Shown here: positions 25,552 to 34,034 of the stretch, one piece after another
Layout: each line of letters starts with the position of its first letter
Position numbering within the stretch: position 1 is the first letter of the stretch
Source: Pseudosulfitobacter pseudonitzschiae
Lineage (GTDB): Bacteria; Pseudomonadota; Alphaproteobacteria; Rhodobacterales; Rhodobacteraceae
DNA length: 64,000 nucleotides
NCBI RefSeq assembly: GCF_002222635.1
Contig: NZ_CP022415.1
Coordinates: 1,178,001-1,242,000, forward strand
Reading direction: 5' to 3'
The notes under the pieces: model-generated
The model's input: only the letters and a program-made list of their open reading frames with translations
What the model was told of the DNA's origin: nothing
Database searches by the model: none
Translations under genes and position numbers: made by a program

Positions 25552-26931
25552 ATGGAAGTTCTTGTTCTTTTTGTCATGGTGGTCGGCCTGATGCTGATCG
25601 GTGTGCCGATTGCCGTGTCACTGGGCATGTCGTCGATTGTGTTTCTGCTGGTGCTGTCCGACACCTCTTTGGCGTCGGTTGCGCAATCGCTGTTTCAGGC
25701 GATGGCGGGGCATTACACCCTGCTGGCGATCCCGTTCTTTATTCTTGCGTCCACGTTCATGTCGACAGGTGGTGTGGCCAAGCGGATCATCCGCTTTTCC
25801 ATCGCCATTGTCGGGCATTTTCCGGGTGGTCTTGCGATTGCGGGCGTCTTTGCTTGCATGATGTTTGCGGCCCTGTCCGGTTCCAGCCCTGCGACGGTTG
25901 TGGCGATCGGGTCAATCGTGATCGCAGGCATGCGGCAGGTGGGCTATACCAAGGAATTCGCCGCCGGTGTCATCGCCAACGCAGGCACGCTGGGCATTCT
26001 GATCCCACCCAGCATCGTGATGGTGGTCTATGCCAGCGCCACCGATGTGTCAGTGGGGCGGATGTTCCTTGCGGGTGTTATTCCGGGTCTGATGGCAGGC
26101 ACCATGCTGATGGTCACCATTTACGCGATGGCAGTGATCAAGAAGCTGCCAAAGGGCGATTGGCTGGGCTGGGGGGAAGTCGTTAAATCGGGTCTGAGTG
26201 CCTCTGGCGGTTTGTTCCTGATCATCATCATTCTGGGCGGCATCTATGGGGGCATTTTCACGCCGACCGAAGCCGCCGCCGTGGCTGCGATCTATGCCTT
26301 TCTTGTCGCAAGCTTTGTCTATCGCGACATGGGGCCGCTGCATGCCACGGAAGAAGGCGCGCGGAACCACAGCCTGTTCTCCAGACCTTGGGCGCTGGTC
26401 ACGGTGTTGTGGCACCGCGACACCCGCGATGCGTTTTTCGAGGCGGGCAAGCTGACCGTGACGCTGATGTTCATCATCGCCAATGCGTTGATCCTCAAAC
26501 ACGTGCTGACCGACGAGCAGATCCCACAGCAGATCGCCAGTGCGATGCTGGACGCGGGCTTTAACTGGGTGGTGTTTTTGATCATCGTCAACGTGATCCT
26601 GCTGATCGGCGGGCAGTTCATGGAGCCCTCGGGCCTGTTGGTGATCGTGGCACCGCTGGTGTTCCCGATTGCAATCGAGCTGGGTATTGATCCGATCCAT
26701 CTGGGTATCATCATGGTGGTGAACATGGAAATCGGGATGATCACGCCGCCGGTGGGTCTGAACCTGTTCGTGACCTCGGGCGTGGCAGGGATGCCGATGA
26801 TGTCCGTGGTGCGCGCGGCCCTGCCGTTCCTTGCAGTGCTTTTCGTGTTCCTGATTATGGTGACCTATATTCCGGCAATTTCGACATGGTTGCCAACGAT
26901 GATGATGGGGCCAGAGATTATCACGAATTAG
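25552..26931 (+). CDS. dctM: TRAP transporter large permease, DctM type
   Basis: Protein of 459 residues, mostly hydrophobic, with about twelve membrane segments. It forms the sodium-driven translocation path. Recognisable pieces are G-V-P-I-A-V-S-L-G at the N-terminus, the A-A-L-S-G-S-S-P-A-T-V-V-A-I-G-S loop, G-T-L-G-I-L-I-P-P-S-I-V, F-T-P-T-E-A-A-A-V-A and M-I-T-P-P-V-G-L-N-L-F-V. A hydrophilic loop of about 30 residues after P-T-E-A-A-A is longer than in many DctM. Last gene of dctPQM. Confidence 0.93.
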   Translation: MEVLVLFVMVVGLMLIGVPIAVSLGMSSIVFLLVLSDTSLASVAQSLFQAMAGHYTLLAIPFFILASTFMSTGGVAKRIIRFSIAIVGHFPGGLAIAGVFACMMFAALSGSSPATVVAIGSIVIAGMRQVGYTKEFAAGVIANAGTLGILIPPSIVMVVYASATDVSVGRMFLAGVIPGLMAGTMLMVTIYAMAVIKKLPKGDWLGWGEVVKSGLSASGGLFLIIIILGGIYGGIFTPTEAAAVAAIYAFLVASFVYRDMGPLHATEEGARNHSLFSRPWALVTVLWHRDTRDAFFEAGKLTVTLMFIIANALILKHVLTDEQIPQQIASAMLDAGFNWVVFLIIVNVILLIGGQFMEPSGLLVIVAPLVFPIAIELGIDPIHLGIIMVVNMEIGMITPPVGLNLFVTSGVAGMPMMSVVRAALPFLAVLFVFLIMVTYIPAISTWLPTMMMGPEIITN

Positions 26932-26986
26932 ATATTCCGGGATAGACGCAATAAAAATACACTGGCCCCGCACACCGGCGTCAGAA

Positions 26987-27016
26987 ACAGGCCGCACCTG
27001 CAAGGGGGCGGCCTGT
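26987..27016 (+). terminator. Probable end of the dctPQM transcript
   Basis: ACAGGCCGC / GCGGCCTGT, a perfect 9-bp stem with a 12-nt loop, 56 bp after dctM. There is no T-run, so termination strength is uncertain. Confidence 0.45.
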
Positions 27017-27133
27017 GTGCGTTGAACACGGGTGGCCAAGCTCACAAAGGTCTGTCTCTGGGGCGAACAGCCGGAATGGGGCCGATAGTGGCGGATGCTG
27101 CGCGTTGCACGAACGGCTGCTTTGATGTCAGCT

Positions 27134-27457
27134 TCAGCCCATAGGCCAGATTTCGACAACGCCATGTGCAACGGCGCAAGGAACACCTGATACCTTTTCG
27201 ATAGCATCCTCAAGGGATGCTGCTTCGATGACTGCAAACCCTGCGACGGGGAGATCTGCGACCATGAACTGTCCTTGGCTCGTCTCGACACCAGACGCTT
27301 CTGGATTGCGAACTTGCACGGGTGGCCCAGCGACGCCAATCAGCGCCCCTTCGGCGACAAGTTGTGCGTCTTGTTCGTGTGCAGCGGCTCGTATCGCCTC
27401 CGGCGTCCGGTCATATCCGTCTCGGTCTCCGTAACCGATCGTCAAAAACTTCGGCAT
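27134..27457 (-). CDS. YciI-like protein
   Basis: Protein of 107 residues with a ferredoxin-like YCII fold: M-P-K-F-L-T-I-G-Y-G-D, a middle segment A-H-E-Q-D-A-Q-L-V-A-E-G-A-L-I-G, and V-A-D-L-P-V-A-G-F-A-V-I-E-A-A-S-L-E-D-A-I-E. Such proteins are small and cytoplasmic, mostly of unknown reaction; some are fused to ECF sigma factors. AAAGGAG is 6 nt before the ATG at 27457 and 3 nt before the adjacent ATG at 27460, so I chose 27457. It stands alone, divergent from the LysE-type gene. Confidence 0.8.
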   Translation of the reverse strand: MPKFLTIGYGDRDGYDRTPEAIRAAAHEQDAQLVAEGALIGVAGPPVQVRNPEASGVETSQGQFMVADLPVAGFAVIEAASLEDAIEKVSGVPCAVAHGVVEIWPMG

Positions 27458-27753
27458 CATATGCTCCTTTCGATCTCAGTGTGGTGCTGACTCGCAACCA
27501 GCTTGTCAAATGCTGCTTGAAGCGGCACCGATACACTCCGTCCCGCGCGGCAGGCCTTGGCACCCTCATTGCTGCGGGCCCTTGCTAATATCCGCTTGTG
27601 CGCAACTGCACTGCGGCGACAGGGGATTCACCTTACGTCAGCTTCGGGGCTATAATTACCGATGCGGCGACGCAGAATTTGTTCAGCTACTTTCTTCTTT
27701 ACAGTTCACTTGCGCTGTGGCTGGCTCATCCAAAAAGTAAGGAAGGCATTCTA

Positions 27754-28383
27754 GTGGATTTTCAAATCTGGCTGGCGTTCGTTGCAGCATCAATCGCACT
27801 TTTGCTTATTCCAGGGCCAACGGTTCTACTCGTTCTCAGCTATGCGATCAGTCAAGGAAAGCGGGTAGCTATCGCGACCGTTGGTGGCGTGGCCCTCGGC
27901 GACCTTATTGCAATGTCCGCATCCTTGGCCGGTCTCGGTGCCTTGGTTCTGGCTTCTGCCACCCTGTTCACTATTCTGAAGTGGGTCGGGGCGGTCTATC
28001 TTGTATATTTGGGAGTTAAGCTCTTTCGAGGTGCGTCAAGGGCCTCACTTGGCGATCTGGAGACGGTGACAGAAACCAGCGCATCCAGCGTCTTTGGTCA
28101 CGCCGCTGCGGTGACTGCGCTCAACCCCAAATCCATCGTGTTCTTCATAGCATTCGTGCCACAATTCGTTGTCGTCGACAGCCCGCTCCTGCCTCAGTTC
28201 GCGATTCTCGTCGTTACGTTTGTCGGGTTGGCTGCGATCAATGCGCTCGCCTATGCGCTCTTGGCCGACAAATTGCGGACCAAGCTTGCACGCCCTTCGG
28301 TTTTGGCTTGGTTCTCTCGTCTTGGCGGTAGCGCACTGATTGTCATGGGCGTTGCGACAGCAGCGTTCAAGCGAGCACAGTAG
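27754..28383 (+). CDS. LysE/RhtB-family amino-acid exporter
   Basis: Inner-membrane protein of 209 residues with six hydrophobic segments. The family signature near the N-terminus is L-L-I-P-G-P-T-V-L-L-V-L-S-Y-A-I-S-Q-G-K-R. A later segment reads L-N-P-K-S-I-V-F-F-I-A-F-V-P-Q-F. Exported substrates in the family are amino acids or homoserine lactones; the exact one is not deducible. The frame is open from 27598, but AAGGAAGG lies 7 nt before the GTG at 27754 and homology begins there. The 296 bp upstream to 27457 holds no gene. Confidence 0.88.
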   Translation: MDFQIWLAFVAASIALLLIPGPTVLLVLSYAISQGKRVAIATVGGVALGDLIAMSASLAGLGALVLASATLFTILKWVGAVYLVYLGVKLFRGASRASLGDLETVTETSASSVFGHAAAVTALNPKSIVFFIAFVPQFVVVDSPLLPQFAILVVTFVGLAAINALAYALLADKLRTKLARPSVLAWFSRLGGSALIVMGVATAAFKRAQ

Positions 28384-28524
28384 CCTCGTCGGAGGTCGGC
28401 TTCGTCCCGCATTGCCGACGTTAAAACCACCCACCACGAATAACCGTTTCAAACGCCAGGTCGCGCCACAAAGGCAACACCCCTGACCGAAAAGGCAGAA
28501 CTTGTGACGCGCGACGGGGGTGGA

Positions 28525-29283
28525 TCAACTGGCGATCAGGGCATGAATGATCGGCGTGAAATCCTGCGCTTTCAGGCTGGCGCCGCCCACCAATGCGCCG
28601 TCGACGTTGGCACACTGGAAAATCTCGGTCGCATTGCCCGGTTTGACCGATCCGCCATAGAGCAGCCGGATTGCAGTGCCGACCTCGTCGCCCAGACGCT
28701 GGATCAGGCGGGTGCGGATAAAGTCGTGGACTTCGTTGATTTGCGCAGTGGTGGCAACGGCACCGGTGCCGATGGCCCAGACGGGTTCATAGGCGACCAC
28801 CAGATTACCGCCCGTGGTGCCGTCCGGAACCGAACCTGACAATTGCTCTGCGATGATGTCCAGCGTGTTGCCCGCCTCGCGGGTTGCGGCGCTTTCGCCG
28901 ATGCACAGGATGGCGGTCAGGCCCGCGTCCCATGCGGCCATGGTCTTGGCGCGCACATCGCTGTTGCTTTCATGGTAAGCGTCGCGGCGTTCGGAGTGGC
29001 CCACAATCACATGGGTGGCCCCTGTGTCCGCAATCATCGGGGCGGCGATGTCACCGGTAAAGGCACCTGATGGCGCGCTGTGGCAGTCCTGTGCGCCGAT
29101 GGTCAGAGCGCTGGATCGAGCCAACTCGCTGGCGCGGAACAACAGCGGCGCTGGTGGGCAGATCACGATGTCGGTGTCGGTGTCGGTGCTGTCGGCATGC
29201 GCCGCTGCCAGTTCCGAGATCACGCCAAGCGCTGCACTGCTGCCGTTCATCTTCCAGTTGCCTGCTGCCATTTTGCGCCGCAT
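28525..29283 (-). CDS. tpiA: Triose-phosphate isomerase
   Basis: Protein of 252 residues, the standard length. It interconverts glyceraldehyde-3-phosphate and dihydroxyacetone phosphate. Catalytic residues are in G-N-W-K-M-N-G (Asn and Lys at about 8-10), V-I-V-G-H-S-E-R-R (His) and A-Y-E-P-V-W-A-I-G-T-G (Glu). Phosphate-binding L-Y-G-G-S-V and G-A-L-V-G-G-A-S are near the C-terminus. I chose the ATG at 29283, preceded by GGCGGGA, over the open frame to 29346. Confidence 0.96.
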   Translation of the reverse strand: MRRKMAAGNWKMNGSSAALGVISELAAAHADSTDTDTDIVICPPAPLLFRASELARSSALTIGAQDCHSAPSGAFTGDIAAPMIADTGATHVIVGHSERRDAYHESNSDVRAKTMAAWDAGLTAILCIGESAATREAGNTLDIIAEQLSGSVPDGTTGGNLVVAYEPVWAIGTGAVATTAQINEVHDFIRTRLIQRLGDEVGTAIRLLYGGSVKPGNATEIFQCANVDGALVGGASLKAQDFTPIIHALIAS

Positions 29284-29408
29284 CGTTGTCCCGCCTGTTT
29301 GAAATTGCTTTGGCCCAGATTTAGCATTGCGGCGCAGGGCGGGCAATGTAGGCTTTTGGGACGCGGGGTCTTACACCCGCTTCAGGTATTCGAGACAAGG
29401 ACACAGGC

Positions 29409-30317
29409 ATGATCCCCAGACTGGACGCGGCTTTGATTGCGGCACGCGACGCACAGACCATCGCGGCGCTTGCGCAGGCTGCCCGCGACACGGGCTTTGC
29501 CACCGTTCACAACACCGCGCTGACGGCTGCGCGTGTGCGCGAGGTGATCGAGACCTATCGCGCATTCTTCCATCTGCCCGAGGCGCAGAAACGTGACGTG
29601 GACATGGCCCGCACCGGTGCGAACCGGGGGTGGGGTGCTGCGGGGTCAGAACAGGTCGATCCGGGGGCCAACCCTGACTATAAACAGTTCTTTGATGCGG
29701 GGTTCACACTGCCCGAGGGCGATCCGCTGGCCGCATTGCCGGTCTATGCGCCGAACTGCTGGCCCACCCGACCGGCGCAGTTTCAAGATGTGATCGCGGC
29801 CTATTACAGCGATGCTTGCGATGTCGCGATGACGGTGCTGCGCGGCATTGCCGAGGCGATCGACGCCCCGCGCGATTATTTCGACAGTGCGTTTGACAAG
29901 CCGATGGCGCTGTTGCGCGGGAATTATTACCCGCAACGCCCCGCATGGGCGACGGCGCGGGATTTTGGCATCGCCACGCACACCGATTATGGCTGTTTGA
30001 CCTTGCTGGCGACCGACGGAACGCCGGGGCTGGAGGTGCGCAAACGCGGCGGCGGCTGGATCGCGGTACAAGCTCCTCCGGGCGATTTTGTCATCAATTT
30101 CGGCGAGATGATGGAGATGTGGACAAAGGGCCGTGTTCAGGCAACGCCGCATCGTGTGGTGGGCACCAACGCCGAGCGTATCTCGGTGCCGCTGTTTTTC
30201 AATCCGGCCTATGACACCAATGTGGCGCCCATCGGATCAGGCGATGTGATCCGCGCGGGCGACCATATGGAAAAGCGGTTTTCGGAAACATACGTGCATT
30301 TGCAAAGCAGGGCCTAG
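29409..30317 (+). CDS. 2-oxoglutarate/Fe(II) oxygenase of the isopenicillin-N-synthase type
   Basis: Protein of 302 residues with the double-stranded beta-helix of IPNS-like enzymes. The iron facial triad is H-x-D (T-H-T-D-Y-G, about 196-198) and His in A-T-P-H-R-V. R-I-S-V-P-L-F-F holds the Arg and Ser that grip 2-oxoglutarate. The N-terminal D-T-G-F-A-T-V-H-N is the usual non-haem dioxygenase start. Substrates in this class range from small peptides to hydrophobic amines, and this one is unknown. It is divergent from tpiA and overlaps the convergent TfoX-like gene by 4 bp. Confidence 0.87.
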   Translation: MIPRLDAALIAARDAQTIAALAQAARDTGFATVHNTALTAARVREVIETYRAFFHLPEAQKRDVDMARTGANRGWGAAGSEQVDPGANPDYKQFFDAGFTLPEGDPLAALPVYAPNCWPTRPAQFQDVIAAYYSDACDVAMTVLRGIAEAIDAPRDYFDSAFDKPMALLRGNYYPQRPAWATARDFGIATHTDYGCLTLLATDGTPGLEVRKRGGGWIAVQAPPGDFVINFGEMMEMWTKGRVQATPHRVVGTNAERISVPLFFNPAYDTNVAPIGSGDVIRAGDHMEKRFSETYVHLQSRA

Positions 30318-30637
30318 AGACAGGCAATGGCCTGACGGGCCAGTCCGGTGGCCGCGTCGGGGTCGTCCAGCGCGCTGTCGGGCAGTTCCCAATAGGGCAT
30401 CGCGGCAGCCTTCTGGCCGGGGCGCTGATAGGTCCAGCGCACCATGCCCAGATCATCGAACCGTGCTTGCATGGCGCCGACGCCTTTCAGCATCAGACGG
30501 CCATCGGACATCAGCAGCGCAAAAATCTGGCCGTCGGTGTAAAACCCCATGCCGCCGAACATGCGACGGGTGGACATAGGCCCCACATCGCGCAGAAGAT
30601 CCAGCGCCATCTCGACCGCTTCATCGGAAACGGCCAT
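30314..30637 (-). CDS. TfoX/Sxy N-terminal-domain protein
   Basis: Protein of 107 residues matching the TfoX N-domain: M-S-T-R-R-M-F-G-G-M-G-F-Y-T-D-G-Q-I-F-A-L, then L-M-L-K-G-V-G and M-P-Y-W-E-L-P-D. Only this domain is present. In gammaproteobacteria the two-domain Sxy activates competence genes; single-domain versions in roseobacters have no settled role. It follows the iron-sulfur carrier gene by 6 bp, so the two are probably cotranscribed. Confidence 0.83.
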   Translation of the reverse strand: MAVSDEAVEMALDLLRDVGPMSTRRMFGGMGFYTDGQIFALLMSDGRLMLKGVGAMQARFDDLGMVRWTYQRPGQKAAAMPYWELPDSALDDPDAATGLARQAIACL

Positions 30638-30643
30638 CGGCGC

Positions 30644-31024
30644 CTAGCCTTTGACCAGATGTTCGGCCATCTCGGCGGGGTCGGCGAATTTGATCGATTC
30701 GCCGCAGCCGCAGGCTTCGGTCACGTTGGGATTGTTGAATTTGAAGGACGATTCCAGCAGCGAGGTTTCATAGTCGATCTCGGTGCCGAACAGGAACATT
30801 TGCGCCATCGGTGCAATCAACACCCGCGCGCCGTCCTGTTCGACGGCCTCGTCGTTGGGATCCTGTTCGTCCACATATTCCATTGTATATTCCATGCCTG
30901 CACAGCCGCCCTTTTTGACGCCGATGCGCAGCCCCTTGTGACCGTCCGCTGCCATAAGTTTGGCAATCTGGGCGGCGGCTCGGGGGGTGATTGTGACGGC
31001 TTGCTTGCCGGGGATGGAAAACAT
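30644..31024 (-). CDS. A-type iron-sulfur carrier (IscA/SufA/ErpA family)
   Basis: Protein of 126 residues. HesB/IscA fold with the three cluster-binding cysteines: one in K-K-G-G-C-A-G-M-E-Y and two in E-A-C-G-C-G-E-S near the C-terminus. It carries [2Fe-2S] or [4Fe-4S] clusters from scaffold to target proteins. The full suf operon is not next to it; sufT lies 4.7 kb away. I cannot separate SufA from ErpA by eye. It leads a two-gene unit with the TfoX-like gene. Confidence 0.9.
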   Translation of the reverse strand: MFSIPGKQAVTITPRAAAQIAKLMAADGHKGLRIGVKKGGCAGMEYTMEYVDEQDPNDEAVEQDGARVLIAPMAQMFLFGTEIDYETSLLESSFKFNNPNVTEACGCGESIKFADPAEMAEHLVKG

Positions 31025-31075
31025 AAACAGAACTCCTTTGACCGCAATGTAGGGGTGGTGCGCCGTAATCTCAAG

Positions 31076-31738
31076 CTATCGCAGGGTCGCGACGAGGCTT
31101 TGTGTCGCAAAACCCCACGCCAGCGCCCAACCAAACGAGGCCAAAGTGCCGATAATCACGTATTCGCTGGCTTTTTGATCCCGCGAGGCGGTCTCGAACC
31201 GCAGGATGGATTTCGCCGCAATTAGAAAACCGATGCCCGTGGGTTCACCGATCATCACCATCAGATAGATCAGTGCGCGTTCCATCAGCCCGATGATGCG
31301 GCCTGCGTTGTCCAGTCCTTCGATCTGTGCCGCCGCACGCCACGGCGCCATCAATAGACCCACCGCAGGGCCGCCCAGCACGGTTGCGGCCATCACACCG
31401 CACAGCAGCACCGCCAGCGGTTGCAGCCACGGCGCATAGCCCCCCCAGAGACCTGTGGCAAAGGCATCCGGTAGCCATGCAAGCAGTGCAAGGATCACGG
31501 CCATATGGGCGGCTTGGGTGCCCAGATAGGACCACAGATGCGCAGGCAGACGTTTTGCGGCCAAAGCCACCGCAGCATGGCCCAGTGCCGTCGCCGCTGC
31601 CAGTTGCGCAGCACCGCCCAATGCGATCCACGCCAGCGCAAAAACGATCCCGACGCGCAGGGCCAGCGGGGCGCGGGCGGGAATCAGGTGAAAGGCCAGC
31701 AGCCACGCCAGCGTCAGGGCCAGAGCGGTGTCGATCAT
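31076..31738 (-). CDS. SatE-like (DUF3307) membrane protein
   Basis: Protein of 220 residues, very hydrophobic, with about six membrane helices. The N-terminal A-L-A-L-T-L-A-W-L-L-A-F-H-L resembles the short helix of DUF3307 proteins, and A-K-S-I-L-R-F near residue 180 is typical of that family. DUF3307 proteins are regularly encoded beside SatD-like regulators, as here. Function is unknown; in streptococci a satCDE locus was tied to acid tolerance. The 69-bp gap to satD holds two tandem palindromes, listed separately, that probably control it. Confidence 0.72.
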   Translation of the reverse strand: MIDTALALTLAWLLAFHLIPARAPLALRVGIVFALAWIALGGAAQLAAATALGHAAVALAAKRLPAHLWSYLGTQAAHMAVILALLAWLPDAFATGLWGGYAPWLQPLAVLLCGVMAATVLGGPAVGLLMAPWRAAAQIEGLDNAGRIIGLMERALIYLMVMIGEPTGIGFLIAAKSILRFETASRDQKASEYVIIGTLASFGWALAWGFATQSLVATLR

Positions 31739-31748
31739 GTCGGGTAAA

Positions 31749-31797
31749 AGCAGCCGTATATGGCTGCTATTTCATGTTGCAGTCGAATATGGCTGCT
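31749..31797. promoter_or_regulatory. Tandem operator palindromes between satD and satE
   Basis: Operator 1 (31749-31768): AGCAGCC, GTATAT, GGCTGCT. Operator 2 (31778-31797): TGCAGTC, GAATAT, GGCTGCT. Each has 7-bp arms around a 6-bp AT-rich spacer; their centres are 29 bp apart. They lie just before the satE-like start, and the product of the upstream gene has a helix-turn-helix that could bind them. Confidence 0.65.
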
Positions 31798-31807
31798 TTT
31801 CGGGGTG

Positions 31808-32413
31808 TCAGTCATTTTCCAACATCTCGCATACGTCGATCAACACACGGATGCCCGCCGCTTCTTGCAGGCTGTGGATGGTCTGGCGGCTGACATCAAA
31901 GCGGTCGGCCAGCGCGTCCTGTGTGGGCGCTGGCACCGCCAGCGACGCCAGCGCGATCTGTGCTTGCCGCACGGTCCAGCGGCTGCTGATGTGATCGGCA
32001 AGGGGCAGGGCGGATTGCAGCGGTTTCGGGGCCGTGTCGGTAAACAGTCTGGCGGTGCGCGCCATGTCATCCAGCGCCCGACCCGAGGCGACAAAGGCGG
32101 CACCCTCGGCGTCGGACAGATCGGCCCCCGCGACGGTCCCGCCGCCGGTGGCCAACCCGATGCGGGTGTCGTGCGCCTTGCCGGTCATGCGCACGCCCGC
32201 GCGAAACGCCAGTGCCGCGCGCAGGGCCATCGGGGCGGCGCATACGGCCTGCCAGCTGTCACCGCGTGCGCGGGTCAGGCGCGGGGCCACGTCCTGCCAT
32301 CCGGCCAAAGCGGCAGCCGCCGCGTCCAGTCCCTCAAAGACCTGCGCCAGCCCGCCCTCGGGCAGGTTGGACGATTTCACGATATCTCCGGTCAGAACGG
32401 CCAGTTGCGGCAT
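31808..32413 (-). CDS. SatD-family protein with C-terminal helix-turn-helix
   Basis: Protein of 201 residues. The N-terminus L-A-V-L-T-G-D-I-V-K-S-S is the SatD signature (GDIVxS). The middle has R-A-R-G-D-S-W-Q and R-I-G-L-A-T-G-G-G, resembling the nucleotide-cyclase-like fold seen in this family. The C-terminus A-L-A-D-R-F-D-V-S-R-Q-T-I-H-S-L is a helix-turn-helix. AGAGGA precedes the ATG at 32413. A role as a ligand-sensing regulator of the adjacent membrane protein fits domain order and the palindromes that follow, but is inferred. Confidence 0.8.
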   Translation of the reverse strand: MPQLAVLTGDIVKSSNLPEGGLAQVFEGLDAAAAALAGWQDVAPRLTRARGDSWQAVCAAPMALRAALAFRAGVRMTGKAHDTRIGLATGGGTVAGADLSDAEGAAFVASGRALDDMARTARLFTDTAPKPLQSALPLADHISSRWTVRQAQIALASLAVPAPTQDALADRFDVSRQTIHSLQEAAGIRVLIDVCEMLEND

Positions 32414-32553
32414 GGGGTATCCTCTTTGCCGACCAGTTGTGCGGGCAAATCCGGGGCCATGCAACTGCCGGACGGCGGCGAAAGGTAGAAAAAGCCGCGA
32501 TCGCAGACGGCAACACGGCACAGGCCGCACCGCCGGACAATCTGCCCTGCATA

Positions 32554-32579
32554 GAAAAAGCCGCCCCCGAAGGGACGGC
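32554..32579 (-). terminator. Intrinsic terminator of the glycerophosphodiesterase gene
   Basis: On the minus strand GCCGTCCC-TTC-GGGGGCGGC, fully paired with one G-U, is followed by TTTTTC. It separates this gene from satD. Confidence 0.82.
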
Positions 32580-32610
32580 CTGATCACTGTATCGTCTCGC
32601 TTAAAGGGGC

Positions 32611-33822
32611 TTAGAGACCCATGCAGTTGGCGTAATATGTCACGGTCGCAGGCCAGTCCGAGAACACACCTTCAACGCCGACGTCTTGGGCGATCACGTC
32701 CAGCGCCACCAGATAGTCGCTGTCGTTCTTGACCACATCACCGACCGACTGGAAATACCAGCCACCACCGGTTGCCAGCGGACCCGAGCGTTCCAGTGTC
32801 CATGCGATCAGCTTCAGACCGGCCTCTTTGGCGGCCAGCGCATAGGCGGATGCGGCCAGCGCGCCGTTGTCGTCGGTCAGCAGCATGTTCAGCGAGGGGG
32901 CCAGATACTGCACGCCCTGCGCTTTCAGGTCGGCAAAATCTTCGTTCCATGTGGCTTTGTCCTGTTCGTCAAAGCCTTCGGACCATTCTACCAGAAACAC
33001 CGCCTGTTTGCCGAATTCGGGTTCGTTGTTCACCCAGTACAGCACGTCTTCAAGGTTGAACGACTGCGGCCAGACGTCCGATGCGGGGATGTCTGCGGCC
33101 TTGTATTCGTCGATCATCTTTTGCGCATAGTCGGCTTGGCTGAAGCCGTCATGGGGCATCTCGACCGAGGGGCTTTTCAGTTCGGGGGTGAATTTGGCGC
33201 CCAGCGACTTGATCAACTGGATCGATTCCGCGTGGGTCATCAGCTTGGCATCGTCGGTGTAGAGCGTGGTGCGAAAGCCCGCGACGCCCCCCTGATAGGC
33301 CTCGGCTGTGGTGGCCGTGGCATCGGCGCTGTCCATTTTCGGGGTCAGCGTGCGGAACTGCTCCAGCGTCAATTCCGAGGTGCGGCATTCGGCACTGGCT
33401 TTGGTATCACCCGACGCAGGGGTAAACGCGGTGTTGCAGGTGTTGGCCAGATCGCTGACCAGGATGTTGGTGGTGGTGTGCAGGTCGTTCTGCGCGTGGC
33501 GGCAGACCAGTTCGTGATCCTTGGTAAAGGTCACGTCACATTCCAGGATGCCCGCGCCCTGACGCGCACCGGCGATAAAGGACTGGTCTGTATGCTCGGG
33601 GAACATCAGCGCCGCGCCACGGTGACCGATCGAAAAGTCGGTTTGGGCTGGCGTCTGGGCCATGCAGCTGGCCAGTTTGTCCTTCAGCGCACCTTCGGGC
33701 AGTTTGTCAACGAGATAGGCAGGACGGGCACCGTATGAGACAGCAGTTGACTGGCCGTGCCCGTCGGCTGCGGCAAGAACGGGCAGGGCGGCAAGGGTTG
33801 CCGCGAACAGTGAAATACGCAT
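32611..33822 (-). CDS. glpQ: Secreted glycerophosphodiester phosphodiesterase
   Basis: Protein of 403 residues. Signal peptide with cleavage near LAAA-DG (residue 20). The GDPD catalytic start G-H-R-G-A-A-L-M-F-P-E-H-T is at about residue 66, and the metal site E-C-D-V-T-F-T-K-D follows 30 residues later. C-terminal W-T-L-E-R-S completes the barrel. It releases glycerol-3-phosphate from glycerophosphodiesters in the periplasm. Seven cysteines in the insertions (C-R-H, C-N-T, E-C-R) suggest disulfides and match the longer 'cysteine-rich' GDPD subgroup. I see no Pho box upstream. Confidence 0.85.
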   Translation of the reverse strand: MRISLFAATLAALPVLAAADGHGQSTAVSYGARPAYLVDKLPEGALKDKLASCMAQTPAQTDFSIGHRGAALMFPEHTDQSFIAGARQGAGILECDVTFTKDHELVCRHAQNDLHTTTNILVSDLANTCNTAFTPASGDTKASAECRTSELTLEQFRTLTPKMDSADATATTAEAYQGGVAGFRTTLYTDDAKLMTHAESIQLIKSLGAKFTPELKSPSVEMPHDGFSQADYAQKMIDEYKAADIPASDVWPQSFNLEDVLYWVNNEPEFGKQAVFLVEWSEGFDEQDKATWNEDFADLKAQGVQYLAPSLNMLLTDDNGALAASAYALAAKEAGLKLIAWTLERSGPLATGGGWYFQSVGDVVKNDSDYLVALDVIAQDVGVEGVFSDWPATVTYYANCMGL

Positions 33823-33974
33823 GGAAAGCTCCAGTTGTCAGGTTGTTATGTGAAGGCCTTCTGAATGTTTAGTGTAACAGATCTGTGATCCATTTGCGAA
33901 GCTCGCGTGACATCCGCAGTCTTTCTGCCCGCTGAATTGCGCCAGAACCCGCCGACGCTGATCCGGCATCCGGG

Positions 33975-33999
33975 GGAACTTTTTGTGCCACCAACCGTT
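33975..33999 (+). promoter_or_regulatory. Candidate EcfG-type promoter of catalase
   Basis: GGAAC (33975-33979), 16 bp, CGTT (33996-33999), a perfect match to the alphaproteobacterial general-stress consensus. It lies 35 bp before the catalase ATG. Catalase is a frequent member of that regulon. Confidence 0.55.
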
Positions 34000-34034
34000 C
34001 CCCACCAAACAATCGGAACATTGGAGCGCTGGTC

